Shown in pieces: positions 1 through 7,903 of a stretch of DNA of 64,000 nt (within the stretch, counting starts at the first letter, position 1; the number at the start of each line of letters is the position of its first letter). Origin of the DNA: an uncultured Verrucomicrobiae bacterium (GTDB lineage Bacteria > Verrucomicrobiota > Verrucomicrobiia > Limisphaerales > UBA1096). The DNA lies in NCBI GenBank assembly GCA_937770485.1, contig CALJHX010000013.1:16389-80388 (forward strand), in the 5' to 3' direction. A model generated the notes under the pieces. The model worked only from the letters and a program-made list of their open reading frames with translations, did not search any database and was not told where the DNA came from. The translations under genes were made by a program, and so were the position numbers.

Positions 1-2
1 AA

Positions 3-194
3 ACGGTGCGCGAAGAGTCGGTTGCCCCCGACCGCCTGCAACAAGCCGATGCCGTCTTCGTCACTTCAGCGGCGACTGGGGTTATCGCGGTTGGCCAAGT
101 GAACGGAGGGGCGATTGGGACGCACCCTCTCGTTTACCAATTGCAGGACGCCTACGATGCTGAGTTGGCACAGCACGCTGCAGTCGGTGACTGA
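3..194 (+). CDS. Class IV aminotransferase, C-terminal fragment
   Basis: The reading frame is open from the window edge and ends in TGA at 192-194, giving about 63 residues of a C-terminus. The segment ADAVFVTSAATGVIAV followed by a V-G-G-I patch is the end of the fold-type IV PLP aminotransferases (branched-chain aminotransferase, D-amino acid aminotransferase, aminodeoxychorismate lyase), where an A-D-E-V-F-x-T-S/G-T strand lines the cofactor phosphate pocket. The catalytic lysine and substrate loop lie upstream, outside the window, so the exact enzyme cannot be chosen. It converges on accD with only 7 bases between the stops. One TTGGCCAA palindrome lies inside it at 91-98. Confidence 0.7.
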   Translation, partial: TVREESVAPDRLQQADAVFVTSAATGVIAVGQVNGGAIGTHPLVYQLQDAYDAELAQHAAVGD

Positions 195-201
195 GCGCCG
201 C

Positions 202-1173
202 TCAGGAAGCTTTTTTGCGTGGACCGCGCTTGGACTTCGGTTTGGTCAAGCCCGCGCTGAGGTAGTCGAGGTAATTAATAAGCGACTCTCGCATTTGGTT
301 GCGCGTCACAATGGCGTCGATCATACCGCGATCGAGCAGAAACTCCGTGGTTTGGAAGCCCGGCGGCAACTCCGCCTGTGTTGTGTCCTTGATCACTCGC
401 GGCCCGGCAAAGCCGATCATCGCCCCCGGCTCGGCGACAATTAGATCCCCGACGCTGGCGTAGCTCGCCATCACGCCAGCGGTGGTCGGGTGCGTGAGCA
501 CGCTGATGTATGGCAGACCGGCCTCGGAATGGTAGGCCAACGCGCCGCAAGTCTTGGCCATTTGCATCAAGCTGAACATTCCCTCGTACATTCGGGCTCC
601 GCCGCTAGCGGAAACAATAATCACGGACATTTTTTCCCTGGTGCCGACCTCGATCAGTCGAGTGAGTTTTTCGCCGACAACCGACCCCATCGAGCCGCCG
701 AGGAATGAAAAGTTCATGATGCCCAGCGCAACCTTGTGCGGCCCCATCTTGCAGAGGCCGGTGATCACCGCGTCGTTTTCACCGGTGCTTTTTTTATAAC
801 GCTCCAGCTTGGACGGGTACGACGCCACACCGGTGAACTTGAGAACATCCACGCTGCTCATTCCAGCGTCCATCTCCTTGAACGACTTTTCGTCCACGAG
901 CGACGCCAGCCGCGCCCGCGCCGCGATCGGGAAATGATAACCACACGACGGACAGGTCTTGAGATTCTCCTCAAGGTCCTTGTCGTAAATCAGCTCCGCG
1001 CACTTGCCGCACTTTGTCCACAACCCCTTGGGGATGTTTTTTTTGCGGGGCGCCGCTTCGCCGAACTTCATTCTGCCGGACCCACTTCCGGGCTCGATGC
1101 CGGCCGAGATGGACTGGGCGTCCACCGTCTCAAGTTGCGGTGTGGTCTTTGAAAAATCAGATAAATCAGACAT
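202..1173 (-). CDS. accD: Acetyl-CoA carboxylase carboxyltransferase subunit beta
   Basis: AccD transfers the carboxyl group from carboxybiotin to acetyl-CoA in the first step of fatty acid synthesis, as an A2B2 complex with AccA in the cytoplasm. The 323-residue product carries the N-terminal four-cysteine zinc ribbon (C55, C58, C74, C77) and a crotonase-fold carboxyltransferase domain, with VSASGGARMYEG and PTTAGVMASYA as acyl-CoA/oxyanion loops. About 50 low-complexity residues precede the zinc ribbon, so translation could also begin at M35 (MKFGEAAPRKK); the ATG at 1173 has no clear Shine-Dalgarno. It starts 6 bases after the comF stop and is probably the last gene of a glgB-comF-accD run. 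accA is not in the window. Confidence 0.95.
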   Translation of the reverse strand: MSDLSDFSKTTPQLETVDAQSISAGIEPGSGSGRMKFGEAAPRKKNIPKGLWTKCGKCAELIYDKDLEENLKTCPSCGYHFPIAARARLASLVDEKSFKEMDAGMSSVDVLKFTGVASYPSKLERYKKSTGENDAVITGLCKMGPHKVALGIMNFSFLGGSMGSVVGEKLTRLIEVGTREKMSVIIVSASGGARMYEGMFSLMQMAKTCGALAYHSEAGLPYISVLTHPTTAGVMASYASVGDLIVAEPGAMIGFAGPRVIKDTTQAELPPGFQTTEFLLDRGMIDAIVTRNQMRESLINYLDYLSAGLTKPKSKRGPRKKAS

Positions 1174-1179
1174 ATAGGG

Positions 1180-1935
1180 TCAGTGTCCTGGCGAACCAAG
1201 GCCACGAGCAAGCGTCCACACGCCCACCTCCGCGGCACCCGCTTTTTTGCAAGCACGCGCGCAGTCGCTCGTGGTGGCTCCGGTCGTCAAAACGTCATCG
1301 ACAAGCACAACACGCCTGCCCTTCAAATTCACTTTGTCCGGCTCGAAGGCCCCGCGCATGTTGGCCAGGCGCTCGCCTCGTGAAAGCAGTGTTTGGGTTT
1401 GGGTCACTCTGGTGCGTTTTACCGCGCGGGTCTCCAGCTTCAAGCCAGTCACCCGGCTCAGGTTTCGGCACAACTGCTCGGCCTGATTGAAACCCCGCTC
1501 GCGCAAACGTACCGGATGAAGTGGCACCGGCACAAGGCAATCGCCACGCCAATCGCGGATTTGTTTCACCGCCCCACCACTGAACAGCCGGTCAAACAGC
1601 GGCTCCAGCCAGAGCGCCTGCTGATATTTGAAACGGTGAATCGCCTCGAGCATCTCCGCGTTGGCCTGCATCACGGCGCGCGCGAACTCGAAATGCAACT
1701 CCATCTCGCCGCAGTTCGTGCATTCAAACTCGCCGCTGATCTCCCCCGGAAACAGCTGGCCGCACCGTCGGCAAAAAGGCGGCTCAACCGGCTTGAGCCT
1801 GGCCAAACAACCGTCGCCGATATAACCGTCCTCCGGCTTGGCCGACTCGTCGCGGCACAACTGGCAAACCTCGGGGAAAACCAAACCCCATCCGCCCTTG
1901 GCCAAGCCGGCCAGCGTTGCATTCCATCGGGTCAC
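1180..1935 (-). CDS. comF: ComF family phosphoribosyltransferase-like protein
   Basis: A 251-residue ComF/GntX-type protein. The N-terminal half has three CxxC pairs (EVCQLC, CRRCGQ, CTNCGE), the usual zinc ribbon. The C-terminal half is a type I phosphoribosyltransferase fold with the PRPP loop VVLVDDVLTTGAT and the substrate segment VPVPLHPVRLRERGFNQAE. In naturally transformable bacteria ComF is needed for import or processing of incoming single-stranded DNA; outside them its role is unclear. It follows glgB after about 27 bases and precedes accD by 6. With the ComM-like gene at 52.6 kb it is a second transformation-associated gene here, but both are common in non-competent species. Confidence 0.9.
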   Translation of the reverse strand: MTRWNATLAGLAKGGWGLVFPEVCQLCRDESAKPEDGYIGDGCLARLKPVEPPFCRRCGQLFPGEISGEFECTNCGEMELHFEFARAVMQANAEMLEAIHRFKYQQALWLEPLFDRLFSGGAVKQIRDWRGDCLVPVPLHPVRLRERGFNQAEQLCRNLSRVTGLKLETRAVKRTRVTQTQTLLSRGERLANMRGAFEPDKVNLKGRRVVLVDDVLTTGATTSDCARACKKAGAAEVGVWTLARGLGSPGH

Positions 1936-1962
1936 CGGCTCGAGCCTGTCGCAACCACCCCG

Positions 1963-3898
1963 TCACTGCAACGGCAAATTGGCAAGGCGAAAAATGACCA
2001 TACCCAGTGGTGGCAACTCGATGACCAGCGACTGCTCAAGACCGTCCGCCGGTTGCCCCTCCGTTTCGCAACTTCCGTCGTTACCAAGGTTACTCCCGCC
2101 ATACGCTGCGGCATCGCTGTTGAGCAACTCCTCCCACCGGCCCGTCGCAGGCACGCCAACTCGATAGCCGTTTCGCGGAACCGGCGTGAAGTTGATGACG
2201 ATCAGCAGCACCACGGTGCCGGACTTGTCCCGGCGCAAAAACGACAGCACGGTGGCATCACGGTCGTTGCAGTTCACCCACTCAAACCCGGCCTCGACGA
2301 AATCAGCATTCCACAACGCAGGCTCGCTCCGATACATCCGGTTGAGGTCGCGCACCCATGACTGGACGCCCCGGCCCGGCGAGTCGCCCTTGGCCAACTG
2401 CCAGTTGATTTGCCGGTCTTCGTTCCACTCATCCGCTTGGCCAAACTCGCCGCCCATAAAAAGCAACTGTTTGCCCGGAAATGTCCACTGGTAGCCCAGC
2501 AGCAAGCGGAGATTGGCCATCCGCTGCCAGTCGTCGCCGGGCATTTTGGCGAGTAGCGACCCTTTCAAATGCACCACCTCATCGTGCGAGAGCGGCAGTA
2601 CAAAATTCTCGCCGTAATGGTAAGTCATCGCAAATGTGACCTTGTCAAAATGGCATTTGCGATGAATCGGTTCCTCACACAGAAACTCTAAGTTGTCGTG
2701 CATCCAGCCCATGTTCCACTTGAACGAAAACCCCAGTCCGCCGTCAACCGACGGACGAGACACCTTGGGCCAGGCGGTCGATTCCTCGGCTATGGTGACC
2801 ACGCCGGGATGACGCGTCAACACGTGGTGATTGACGTGTCGCAGAAATGCAATTGCCTCCAGGTTTTCCCTGCCACCGTGCTCGTTGGGCAGCCATTCGC
2901 CCGCTTCCCGCGAGTAGTCCAGGTAGAGCATCGAGGCAACGGCATCCACCCTCAGACCATCGACGTGAAAGCGCTCGCACCAATACAAAGCGTTGGCGGT
3001 GAGGAAATTGCGAACCTCAGCTCGGCCGAAATTAAAAACGAGCGTCCCCCAGTCGGGATGCTCCCCTCGGCGCGGGTCGGCGTGCTCGTAGAGCGCCGTG
3101 CCGTCGAACTGCGCCAGCGCAAAGTCGTCCCTCGGGAAGTGCGCCGGCACCCAGTCAAGAATCACGCCGATGCCTGCCGCGTGCAACGCATCAACCAATG
3201 CCGCAAAATCGTCCGGCGTTCCGTACCGGCTTGTCGGCGCATAAAAACCCGTAACCTGATAACCCCACGACGGATAGTAGGCGTGCTCAGCCACCGGCAT
3301 AAACTCGACATGCGTAAAACCTATCTCCCGCACGTAGCCCACCAGTTCGTCGGCAAGTTCGCGGTACGAGTACGACTCAGCGTCGTTGTGCTTGCGCCAC
3401 GAGCCAAGATGCACTTCATAAATACTCATCGGCAATTCAAGCGCGTTTTGTGTTGCGCGCTGCTCAAGCCAAGCTTGGTCACTCCAAGAAAAACGGCTCG
3501 TGTCCCAGACGATCGCCGCGCTCTTCGGCGCCTTCTCAAAGAAGCGCCCCATCGGGTCGGTTTTCAGCAGCAGCCGATCCTGCGCGTTGATCAGTTCGAA
3601 CTTGTAATGCGCCCCCTGCCCGACCCCCGGCACGAACACCTCCCACACACCCCGAGTCACCCAAGCACCGCATCACGTGCCGCCGACCGTCCCAGTCGTT
3701 AAAGTCGCCGACCACGCTCACTCGCTTGGCGTTCGGCGCCCAGACGGCAAACACCGTGCCGTGGACTCCTTCGACCTCGCGAAGCTGCGCGCCCAGATTG
3801 TCGTAAAGACGTAACTCGTTCTCCTCGCCGGTCAGATGCAATTCGGCGACTGAATGTGTCGGGGCAGGTTGTTCGTCGTTCGACCGCACGGCGCCCAT
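1963..3898 (-). CDS. glgB: 1,4-alpha-glucan branching enzyme (one frameshift)
   Basis: GlgB makes the alpha-1,6 branches of glycogen. The gene reads in two frames. The N-terminal part (3898 to about 3650) has the CBM48 segment [20 protein letters not shown]; the rest is a complete GH13 catalytic domain with [10 protein letters not shown], the nucleophile region [15 protein letters not shown], the acid in TIAEES and LSHDEVVH. Removing one base near 3644-3653 (a short ACACAC/CCCC tract) joins the two halves as ...[13 protein letters not shown], the normal GlgB sequence. Restored length is about 640 residues, normal for the family. No other damage is visible, so an assembly or read error is more likely than a pseudogene. 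No other glg genes are near. Confidence 0.9.
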
Positions 3899-3988
3899 GC
3901 TGTTGAAACCACCCCACCGCTGGCAAGGCTGGAAATGAACTTTCGCATTTACTCTTTATAGCCCAGCGGCAATAATTTTTTCCAAGAG

Positions 3989-4537
3989 ATGAGCATCACG
4001 ACCAAAACAGGCGATGACGGCGAGACCGGCCTGCTGTTTTCTCGGCGAACCGGGAAGGACGACCCCCGGATTGCTGCCTGCGGCGATGTCGATGAACTCA
4101 ACGCCGCCATCGGCTTGACCAAGGCGAATCTGCAAAACACAGAATTTGCTGAAAATTTAACCGCCATCCAGCAGACACTGATCGCCCTCATGGGCGAATT
4201 GGCCACATTGCCGGAAGATGCCGGGCAATATGCCAAAGCCCAGTTTGACAAATTAACCGCCGCCGACACAGCCAAGCTGGACAAACTGATCGGCGAACTG
4301 GAGGGAGATGGACTGAGTTTCAAGGGCTGGGCGCTGCCCGGCGAGTCGGTGCCGTCGGCTCACCTGGACTTCGCCCGAACCGTCTGCCGCCGCGCCGAGC
4401 GTAGAGTTGTGACGGTGTTGAGAACAGGAGCGTTGGCCGACTCGCAGGCAGTCGTGTACCTAAACCGCCTCTCCGACCTGCTGTGGCTCATGGCCCGGGC
4501 GGTTGCCAAAGCACCCCCCAACGAACAACTGGCCTAG
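3989..4537 (+). CDS. pduO: Cob(I)alamin adenosyltransferase, PduO type
   Basis: This enzyme transfers the adenosyl group of ATP to cob(I)alamin to form coenzyme B12. The 182-residue product is full length for the PduO/MMAB family and has its ATP-binding signature near the N-terminus (TKTGDDGETGLL), the DVDELNAAIG helix, and the C-terminal RTVCRRAERRVV and YLNRLSDLLWLMAR helices. It is divergent from glgB across a 90-base gap and not followed by other cobalamin genes. Because it sits alone it probably serves salvaged or imported B12. No cobalamin riboswitch is visible upstream; the gap is too short for one. Confidence 0.93.
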   Translation: MSITTKTGDDGETGLLFSRRTGKDDPRIAACGDVDELNAAIGLTKANLQNTEFAENLTAIQQTLIALMGELATLPEDAGQYAKAQFDKLTAADTAKLDKLIGELEGDGLSFKGWALPGESVPSAHLDFARTVCRRAERRVVTVLRTGALADSQAVVYLNRLSDLLWLMARAVAKAPPNEQLA

Positions 4538-4628
4538 TCCGGCTTCCACAGGAGAAAAGTAAAAACGGACGAGTAAAGGACTGCAAAAAACTCTTGTTTT
4601 TTGTTTTAAAAGCCAAAATTTAAGCAAT

Positions 4629-4817
4629 TCAATTGTCCTTATCGTACATCACGTGACAAGTGATCTTATCTCCACTAAAAGCACCCTCAGTATAGATGCT
4701 TTCCTTGTCGGGATAACCGACGAGCAAGTTGCCATTCACTTGGATCAGAATACGGTTGCCGATGACGGCGATCGTTTGCCTCGACAATTGATCGTCCGCA
4801 ACCGTTGTTTCCGTCAT
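4629..4817 (-). pseudogene. Possible remnant of a DUF1080 (3-keto-disaccharide hydrolase-like) domain
   Basis: A 62-codon leftward frame whose middle, IAVIGNRILIQVNGNLLVGY, resembles the GNRIxIxVNGxxVxDY strand pair near the end of DUF1080 jelly-roll domains, abundant in this group of bacteria. It continues with a Y-T-E-G-A-F strand and then ends. There is no signal peptide and no Shine-Dalgarno, and the domain N-terminus is missing, so it is either a decayed C-terminal fragment or chance. Resemblance is by eye over about 40 residues only. Confidence 0.3.
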
Positions 4818-5018
4818 TTTTTGAAAAACAATACAGCCTGCCGGTTTTTTGCGCGTTGGCGCCCGGCACTCTCGGCACTGGCTTGCCGAAAACAGTCTGC
4901 GCTCACCCCGTGCTGCAGTCGATTCCCAGCAGAAAAAGCAGGATCAAACTATATCTCCGGAACGCCATTTCGTTGCACCGAACAGACAGCGACTATAAAA
5001 AGAACGGCCTTTGCATGA

Positions 5019-5039
5019 CAAATGTCATGATGACATTTG
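5019..5039. promoter_or_regulatory. Perfect palindrome upstream of panC, candidate operator
   Basis: CAAATGTCAT and ATGACATTTG are exact inverted copies around a single G. A second, overlapping inverted repeat (CATGACA-AA-TGTCATG, 5014-5029) shares one arm, so three TGACA half-sites alternate in orientation. The array lies between a TATAAA-like box (about 4994-4999) and the panC start at 5061, where a dimeric repressor would act. The regulator is unknown; an RNA hairpin in the panC leader is the alternative. Confidence 0.4.
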
Positions 5040-5060
5040 CTGCTTTAGATTAAATCGAGT

Positions 5061-5915
5061 TTGAAACTACATCGCACATCTGGCGGCGTCATCTGCGAAA
5101 TCGGCATTTACCGCGATCCGTGCAAATTGGTTGTGCTGGTGCCGACGATGGGCAACCTGCACGAGGGTCATCTGAGTCTGATTCGCCGCGCCCGCAAGAT
5201 CGCCGGTGCCAAAGGCACAGTGGTCGTCAGTATTTTCGTCAACAAAACCCAGTTCGGGCCGGACGAGGATTTTGACAGCTACCCCCGCACCCTCGAGTGT
5301 GACATGGTGCTTTGCCGCGAAGCAGGCGCGGACATCCTGTTCGCGCCAAGAGACAAGACGATCTACCCTGCCGGGCACAGCACGTTCGTCGTCGAGTCGC
5401 GCTTGGCCAATCGGATGGAGGGAGCATCGCGACCAACACACTTCCGCGGCGTGACGACGGTCGTGGCCAAGCTGTTCAACTTGGTGCAACCGAACGTGGC
5501 TGTATTCGGCGCGAAGGACTGGCAGCAAGCCGCTGTAATCCAACAAATGACCGACGACTTGATCTTCCCCGTTAGAATCGTGGTCGCGCCGACAGTGCGG
5601 GAGCGGGACGGCTTGGCCTTGAGTTCGCGAAACGCCCACCTCTCCCCTGCCGAGCGCAAACAGGCAACGGTGCTCCGCGAGGTCATCCGTGTCGCCCGGG
5701 CCTCCGTGAAAAAGGCAACCGCCCCCCTGCCCTCTGCCGCGCTGCGCCGCAAGCTGGCGCGGCTCGTCGGCGAACAGAGCTTGGCCAAGCTGGACTATAT
5801 CGAGTTCTTTGACTCCAAGTCGCTCGAGCCGGCCAAGCGCGTAACTCGAGGCACGCATATGGCTTTGGCAGTGTCCTTCAGTACAACACGGCTCATTGAC
5901 AACGGCCGGTTGTGA
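5061..5915 (+). CDS. panC: Pantothenate synthetase
   Basis: PanC condenses pantoate and beta-alanine with ATP to make pantothenate, the coenzyme A precursor. The 284 residues match the family length. Visible signatures are PTMGNLHEGHLSLI (HIGH-type nucleotide motif), FVNKTQFGPDEDFDSYPRT, the pantoate pocket FRGVTTVVAKLFNLV, FGAKDWQQ and LALSSRNAHLS (KMSKS-equivalent loop). The start appears to be TTG at 5061, since no ATG lies between the upstream stop and the conserved PTMGNLHEGH. nadB follows after 21 bases and is probably cotranscribed. A palindromic candidate operator lies 22-42 bases upstream. TTGGCCAA copies are at 5403 and 5781. Confidence 0.95.
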   Translation: MKLHRTSGGVICEIGIYRDPCKLVVLVPTMGNLHEGHLSLIRRARKIAGAKGTVVVSIFVNKTQFGPDEDFDSYPRTLECDMVLCREAGADILFAPRDKTIYPAGHSTFVVESRLANRMEGASRPTHFRGVTTVVAKLFNLVQPNVAVFGAKDWQQAAVIQQMTDDLIFPVRIVVAPTVRERDGLALSSRNAHLSPAERKQATVLREVIRVARASVKKATAPLPSAALRRKLARLVGEQSLAKLDYIEFFDSKSLEPAKRVTRGTHMALAVSFSTTRLIDNGRL

Positions 5916-5936
5916 CCGAACACTTTTCCGCAACAG

Positions 5937-7538
5937 ATGGCAGATTCCTCAAGGCAGTTTGATTTTTTGGTGCTTGGCAGCGGCATCGCCGGACTAACGT
6001 TTGCGCTCAAGGTCGCCCACGCCGGCTCCGTCGCGATAATCACGAAAAAGAATCGCGCCGAGTCCAACACCAACTACGCCCAGGGTGGCATCGCCGCCGT
6101 CACGAGCGAGGAGGACTCGTTCGAGAGCCACGTGAGCGACACGCTCGACGCCGGTGGCGAGCTTTGCAACGAGGCTGTCGTGCGCGGCATTGTGGAGGAG
6201 GGGCCTGCCCGCATCAAGGAGCTGATCCAGCTCGGCATGAAGTTCTCCGAGCGGGAGAATCGCGGCCACCTCGAGCTCGACCTTGGCCGTGAGGGTGGCC
6301 ACTCAAACCGCCGCATCCTGCATGCCAAGGACGTCACCGGCCGCGAGATTGAACGGGCGCTGCTGGCCGCCATCGCCGCGCACGAAAACATCACCGTCTT
6401 CGAGAACCACCTCGCCATCGACCTCATCACGACGGCCAAACTGGGCCAGGCGCAGGAAAACCGCTGCGTCGGCGTGTACGTGCTGAACAACCAAACGGGC
6501 GAGGTCGAGACATTCTCCGCGCCTAGGATCACGCTGGCCACCGGCGGTTGCGGGAAGGTTTATCTCTATACATCGAACCCAGACATCGCCACCGGCGACG
6601 GCGTCGCAATGGCGTACCGAGCCGGGGCAACTATCGCCAACATGGAGTTCATCCAGTTTCACCCGACCTGCCTCTACCATCCCGAAGCCAAGTCGTTCCT
6701 GATCAGCGAGGCGGTGAGGGGTGAGGGCGGGGTGCTGGCGAACCTGCGCGGGGAACGATTCATGGAGGGCGTGCATCCGCTCGAGTCGCTCGCGCCGCGA
6801 GATGTCGTGGCCCGGGCGATTGACCGCGAGATGAAACGCAGCGGCGATGACCACGCGCTGCTCGACATCACGCACAAGCCAGCTCGATTCCTGATGGACC
6901 GTTTCCCAAACATTTACAAAACCTGCCTGAGCTACGGGGTGGACATCACCAAGGAGCCGATCCCGGTCGTGCCGGCGGCGCATTACCAGTGCGGCGGCGT
7001 GCGGGTTGGCCGACACGGCGAAACGGATCTAGCCGGCCTGTACGCCATAGGCGAGGTCGCCTGCACCGGGCTGCACGGTGCGAACCGACTCGCCAGCAAC
7101 TCGCTGCTCGAGGCGCTCGTTTACGCGCGCCGCGCAGCTGGTCACGAGCTCGAGCATCCGCCGGAGCCGGTCGCCGTTGAACTGCCCAAGTGGCACTCCG
7201 GCAGCGCCACCGACCCGGACGAGATGGTCGTCGTCTCGCATAACTGGGACGAGCTTCGGCGACTCATGTGGGACTACGTCGGCGTCGTCCGCACCGACAA
7301 GCGGCTGAAACGCGCGCTGGCCCGCGTCCGGAATCTGCAGGAGGAAATCCAAGCGTATTACTGGGACTTCACCGTGACGAGTGACCTGCTCGAGTTGCGA
7401 AACCTCGCCACCGTGGCCGAATTGATCGTGCGCTCGGCACTCGAGCGACGGGAAAGCCGAGGTCTCCATTACACGCTCGATTACCCCGAACCGGTGGACT
7501 CCCTCGCCCGACAGGACACCCTCCTGCGCTGCGAATAG
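5937..7538 (+). CDS. nadB: L-aspartate oxidase
   Basis: NadB is an FAD enzyme that oxidises L-aspartate to iminoaspartate, the first step of de novo NAD synthesis; NadA then condenses it with dihydroxyacetone phosphate. The 533 residues show the N-terminal dinucleotide motif LGSGIAGLTFALKVA, NTNYAQGGIAAV, the active-site segment QFHPTCLYHP followed by LISEAVRGEGG, and the C-terminal FAD signature GEVACTGLHGANRLASNSLL, which separates NadB from fumarate reductase flavoproteins. It lies 21 bases after panC, pairing two cofactor pathways. A TTGGCCAA site lies just after its stop at 7542-7549. Confidence 0.95.
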   Translation: MADSSRQFDFLVLGSGIAGLTFALKVAHAGSVAIITKKNRAESNTNYAQGGIAAVTSEEDSFESHVSDTLDAGGELCNEAVVRGIVEEGPARIKELIQLGMKFSERENRGHLELDLGREGGHSNRRILHAKDVTGREIERALLAAIAAHENITVFENHLAIDLITTAKLGQAQENRCVGVYVLNNQTGEVETFSAPRITLATGGCGKVYLYTSNPDIATGDGVAMAYRAGATIANMEFIQFHPTCLYHPEAKSFLISEAVRGEGGVLANLRGERFMEGVHPLESLAPRDVVARAIDREMKRSGDDHALLDITHKPARFLMDRFPNIYKTCLSYGVDITKEPIPVVPAAHYQCGGVRVGRHGETDLAGLYAIGEVACTGLHGANRLASNSLLEALVYARRAAGHELEHPPEPVAVELPKWHSGSATDPDEMVVVSHNWDELRRLMWDYVGVVRTDKRLKRALARVRNLQEEIQAYYWDFTVTSDLLELRNLATVAELIVRSALERRESRGLHYTLDYPEPVDSLARQDTLLRCE

Positions 7539-7650
7539 CGCTTGGCCAAGCGGGAAAAGTCGGCCCAGCCTACTTTTGGCTTAAACCCCCATCGCAGTTG
7601 CGCTACATTGCCCGCCCCTCCGGGAACAAACCACCGGTAACCATTCAACG

Positions 7651-7875
7651 ATGGACTCTTCAAACATGGACTTGGTGCGAATCTGCGCCGTCGCCTTCGC
7701 CGCTGTGCTGGCGATTTTATCGCTGCTTGCCGGCACTATTGCTGGCATCTGCCGCGCGTTCCCAGTGAATGCCGCCGACCTGCCGGATCCCGGCGCCGAG
7801 GAGGCAATCCGCCGAGCGGCGGCCAAGGCGTTTCCTAATTGCCGTGTCGCCGAAATTCGCGAAATCAAACCCTGA
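7651..7875 (+). CDS. oadG: Sodium-pump decarboxylase gamma subunit (OadG-like small membrane protein)
   Basis: A 74-residue protein with one N-terminal membrane helix (about residues 6-33, VRICAVAFAAVLAILSLLAG) and a short hydrophilic tail. Sequence alone is too short for a firm call. Position decides it: 28 bases upstream of the alpha subunit and followed by beta, the usual gamma-alpha-beta order, and OadG proteins are one-helix anchors that hold the alpha subunit to the membrane. The usual Pro-rich zinc-binding tail of OadG is not evident. Translation could start at M1 or M6. TTGGCCAA copies flank the gene at 7542 and 7880. Confidence 0.65.
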   Translation: MDSSNMDLVRICAVAFAAVLAILSLLAGTIAGICRAFPVNAADLPDPGAEEAIRRAAAKAFPNCRVAEIREIKP

Positions 7876-7903
7876 CCCCTTGGCCAAGCGCACTTAATTT
7901 CCG

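Larger units (their letters stand above)
4538..5060. other. Intergenic region before panC
   Basis: About 520 bases between pduO and panC. It is A/T-richer than its neighbours. It contains a weak A/T hairpin (4584-4590 pairing with 4597-4603), a short leftward reading frame described separately, a TATAAA-like box near 4994, and a strong palindrome at 5019-5039. No RNA gene is recognisable. Confidence 0.6.

Noticed and set aside
1393..2361. A 322-codon rightward frame opposite comF and the end of glgB
   Set aside because: Both leftward genes have intact family motifs; this frame is a shadow with no motif or Shine-Dalgarno.
3536..3898. A separate 120-residue gene upstream of glgB
   Set aside because: Its first 80 residues are the CBM48 start of GlgB and align across a one-base break with the downstream frame, so it is part of glgB.
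4584..4603. A/T hairpin after pduO considered as a terminator
   Set aside because: A seven-pair stem of A and T only is too weak, and the region is A/T-rich by nature.
5067..5933. A 288-codon leftward frame covering panC
   Set aside because: It is the exact antisense of panC, which has all family signatures.
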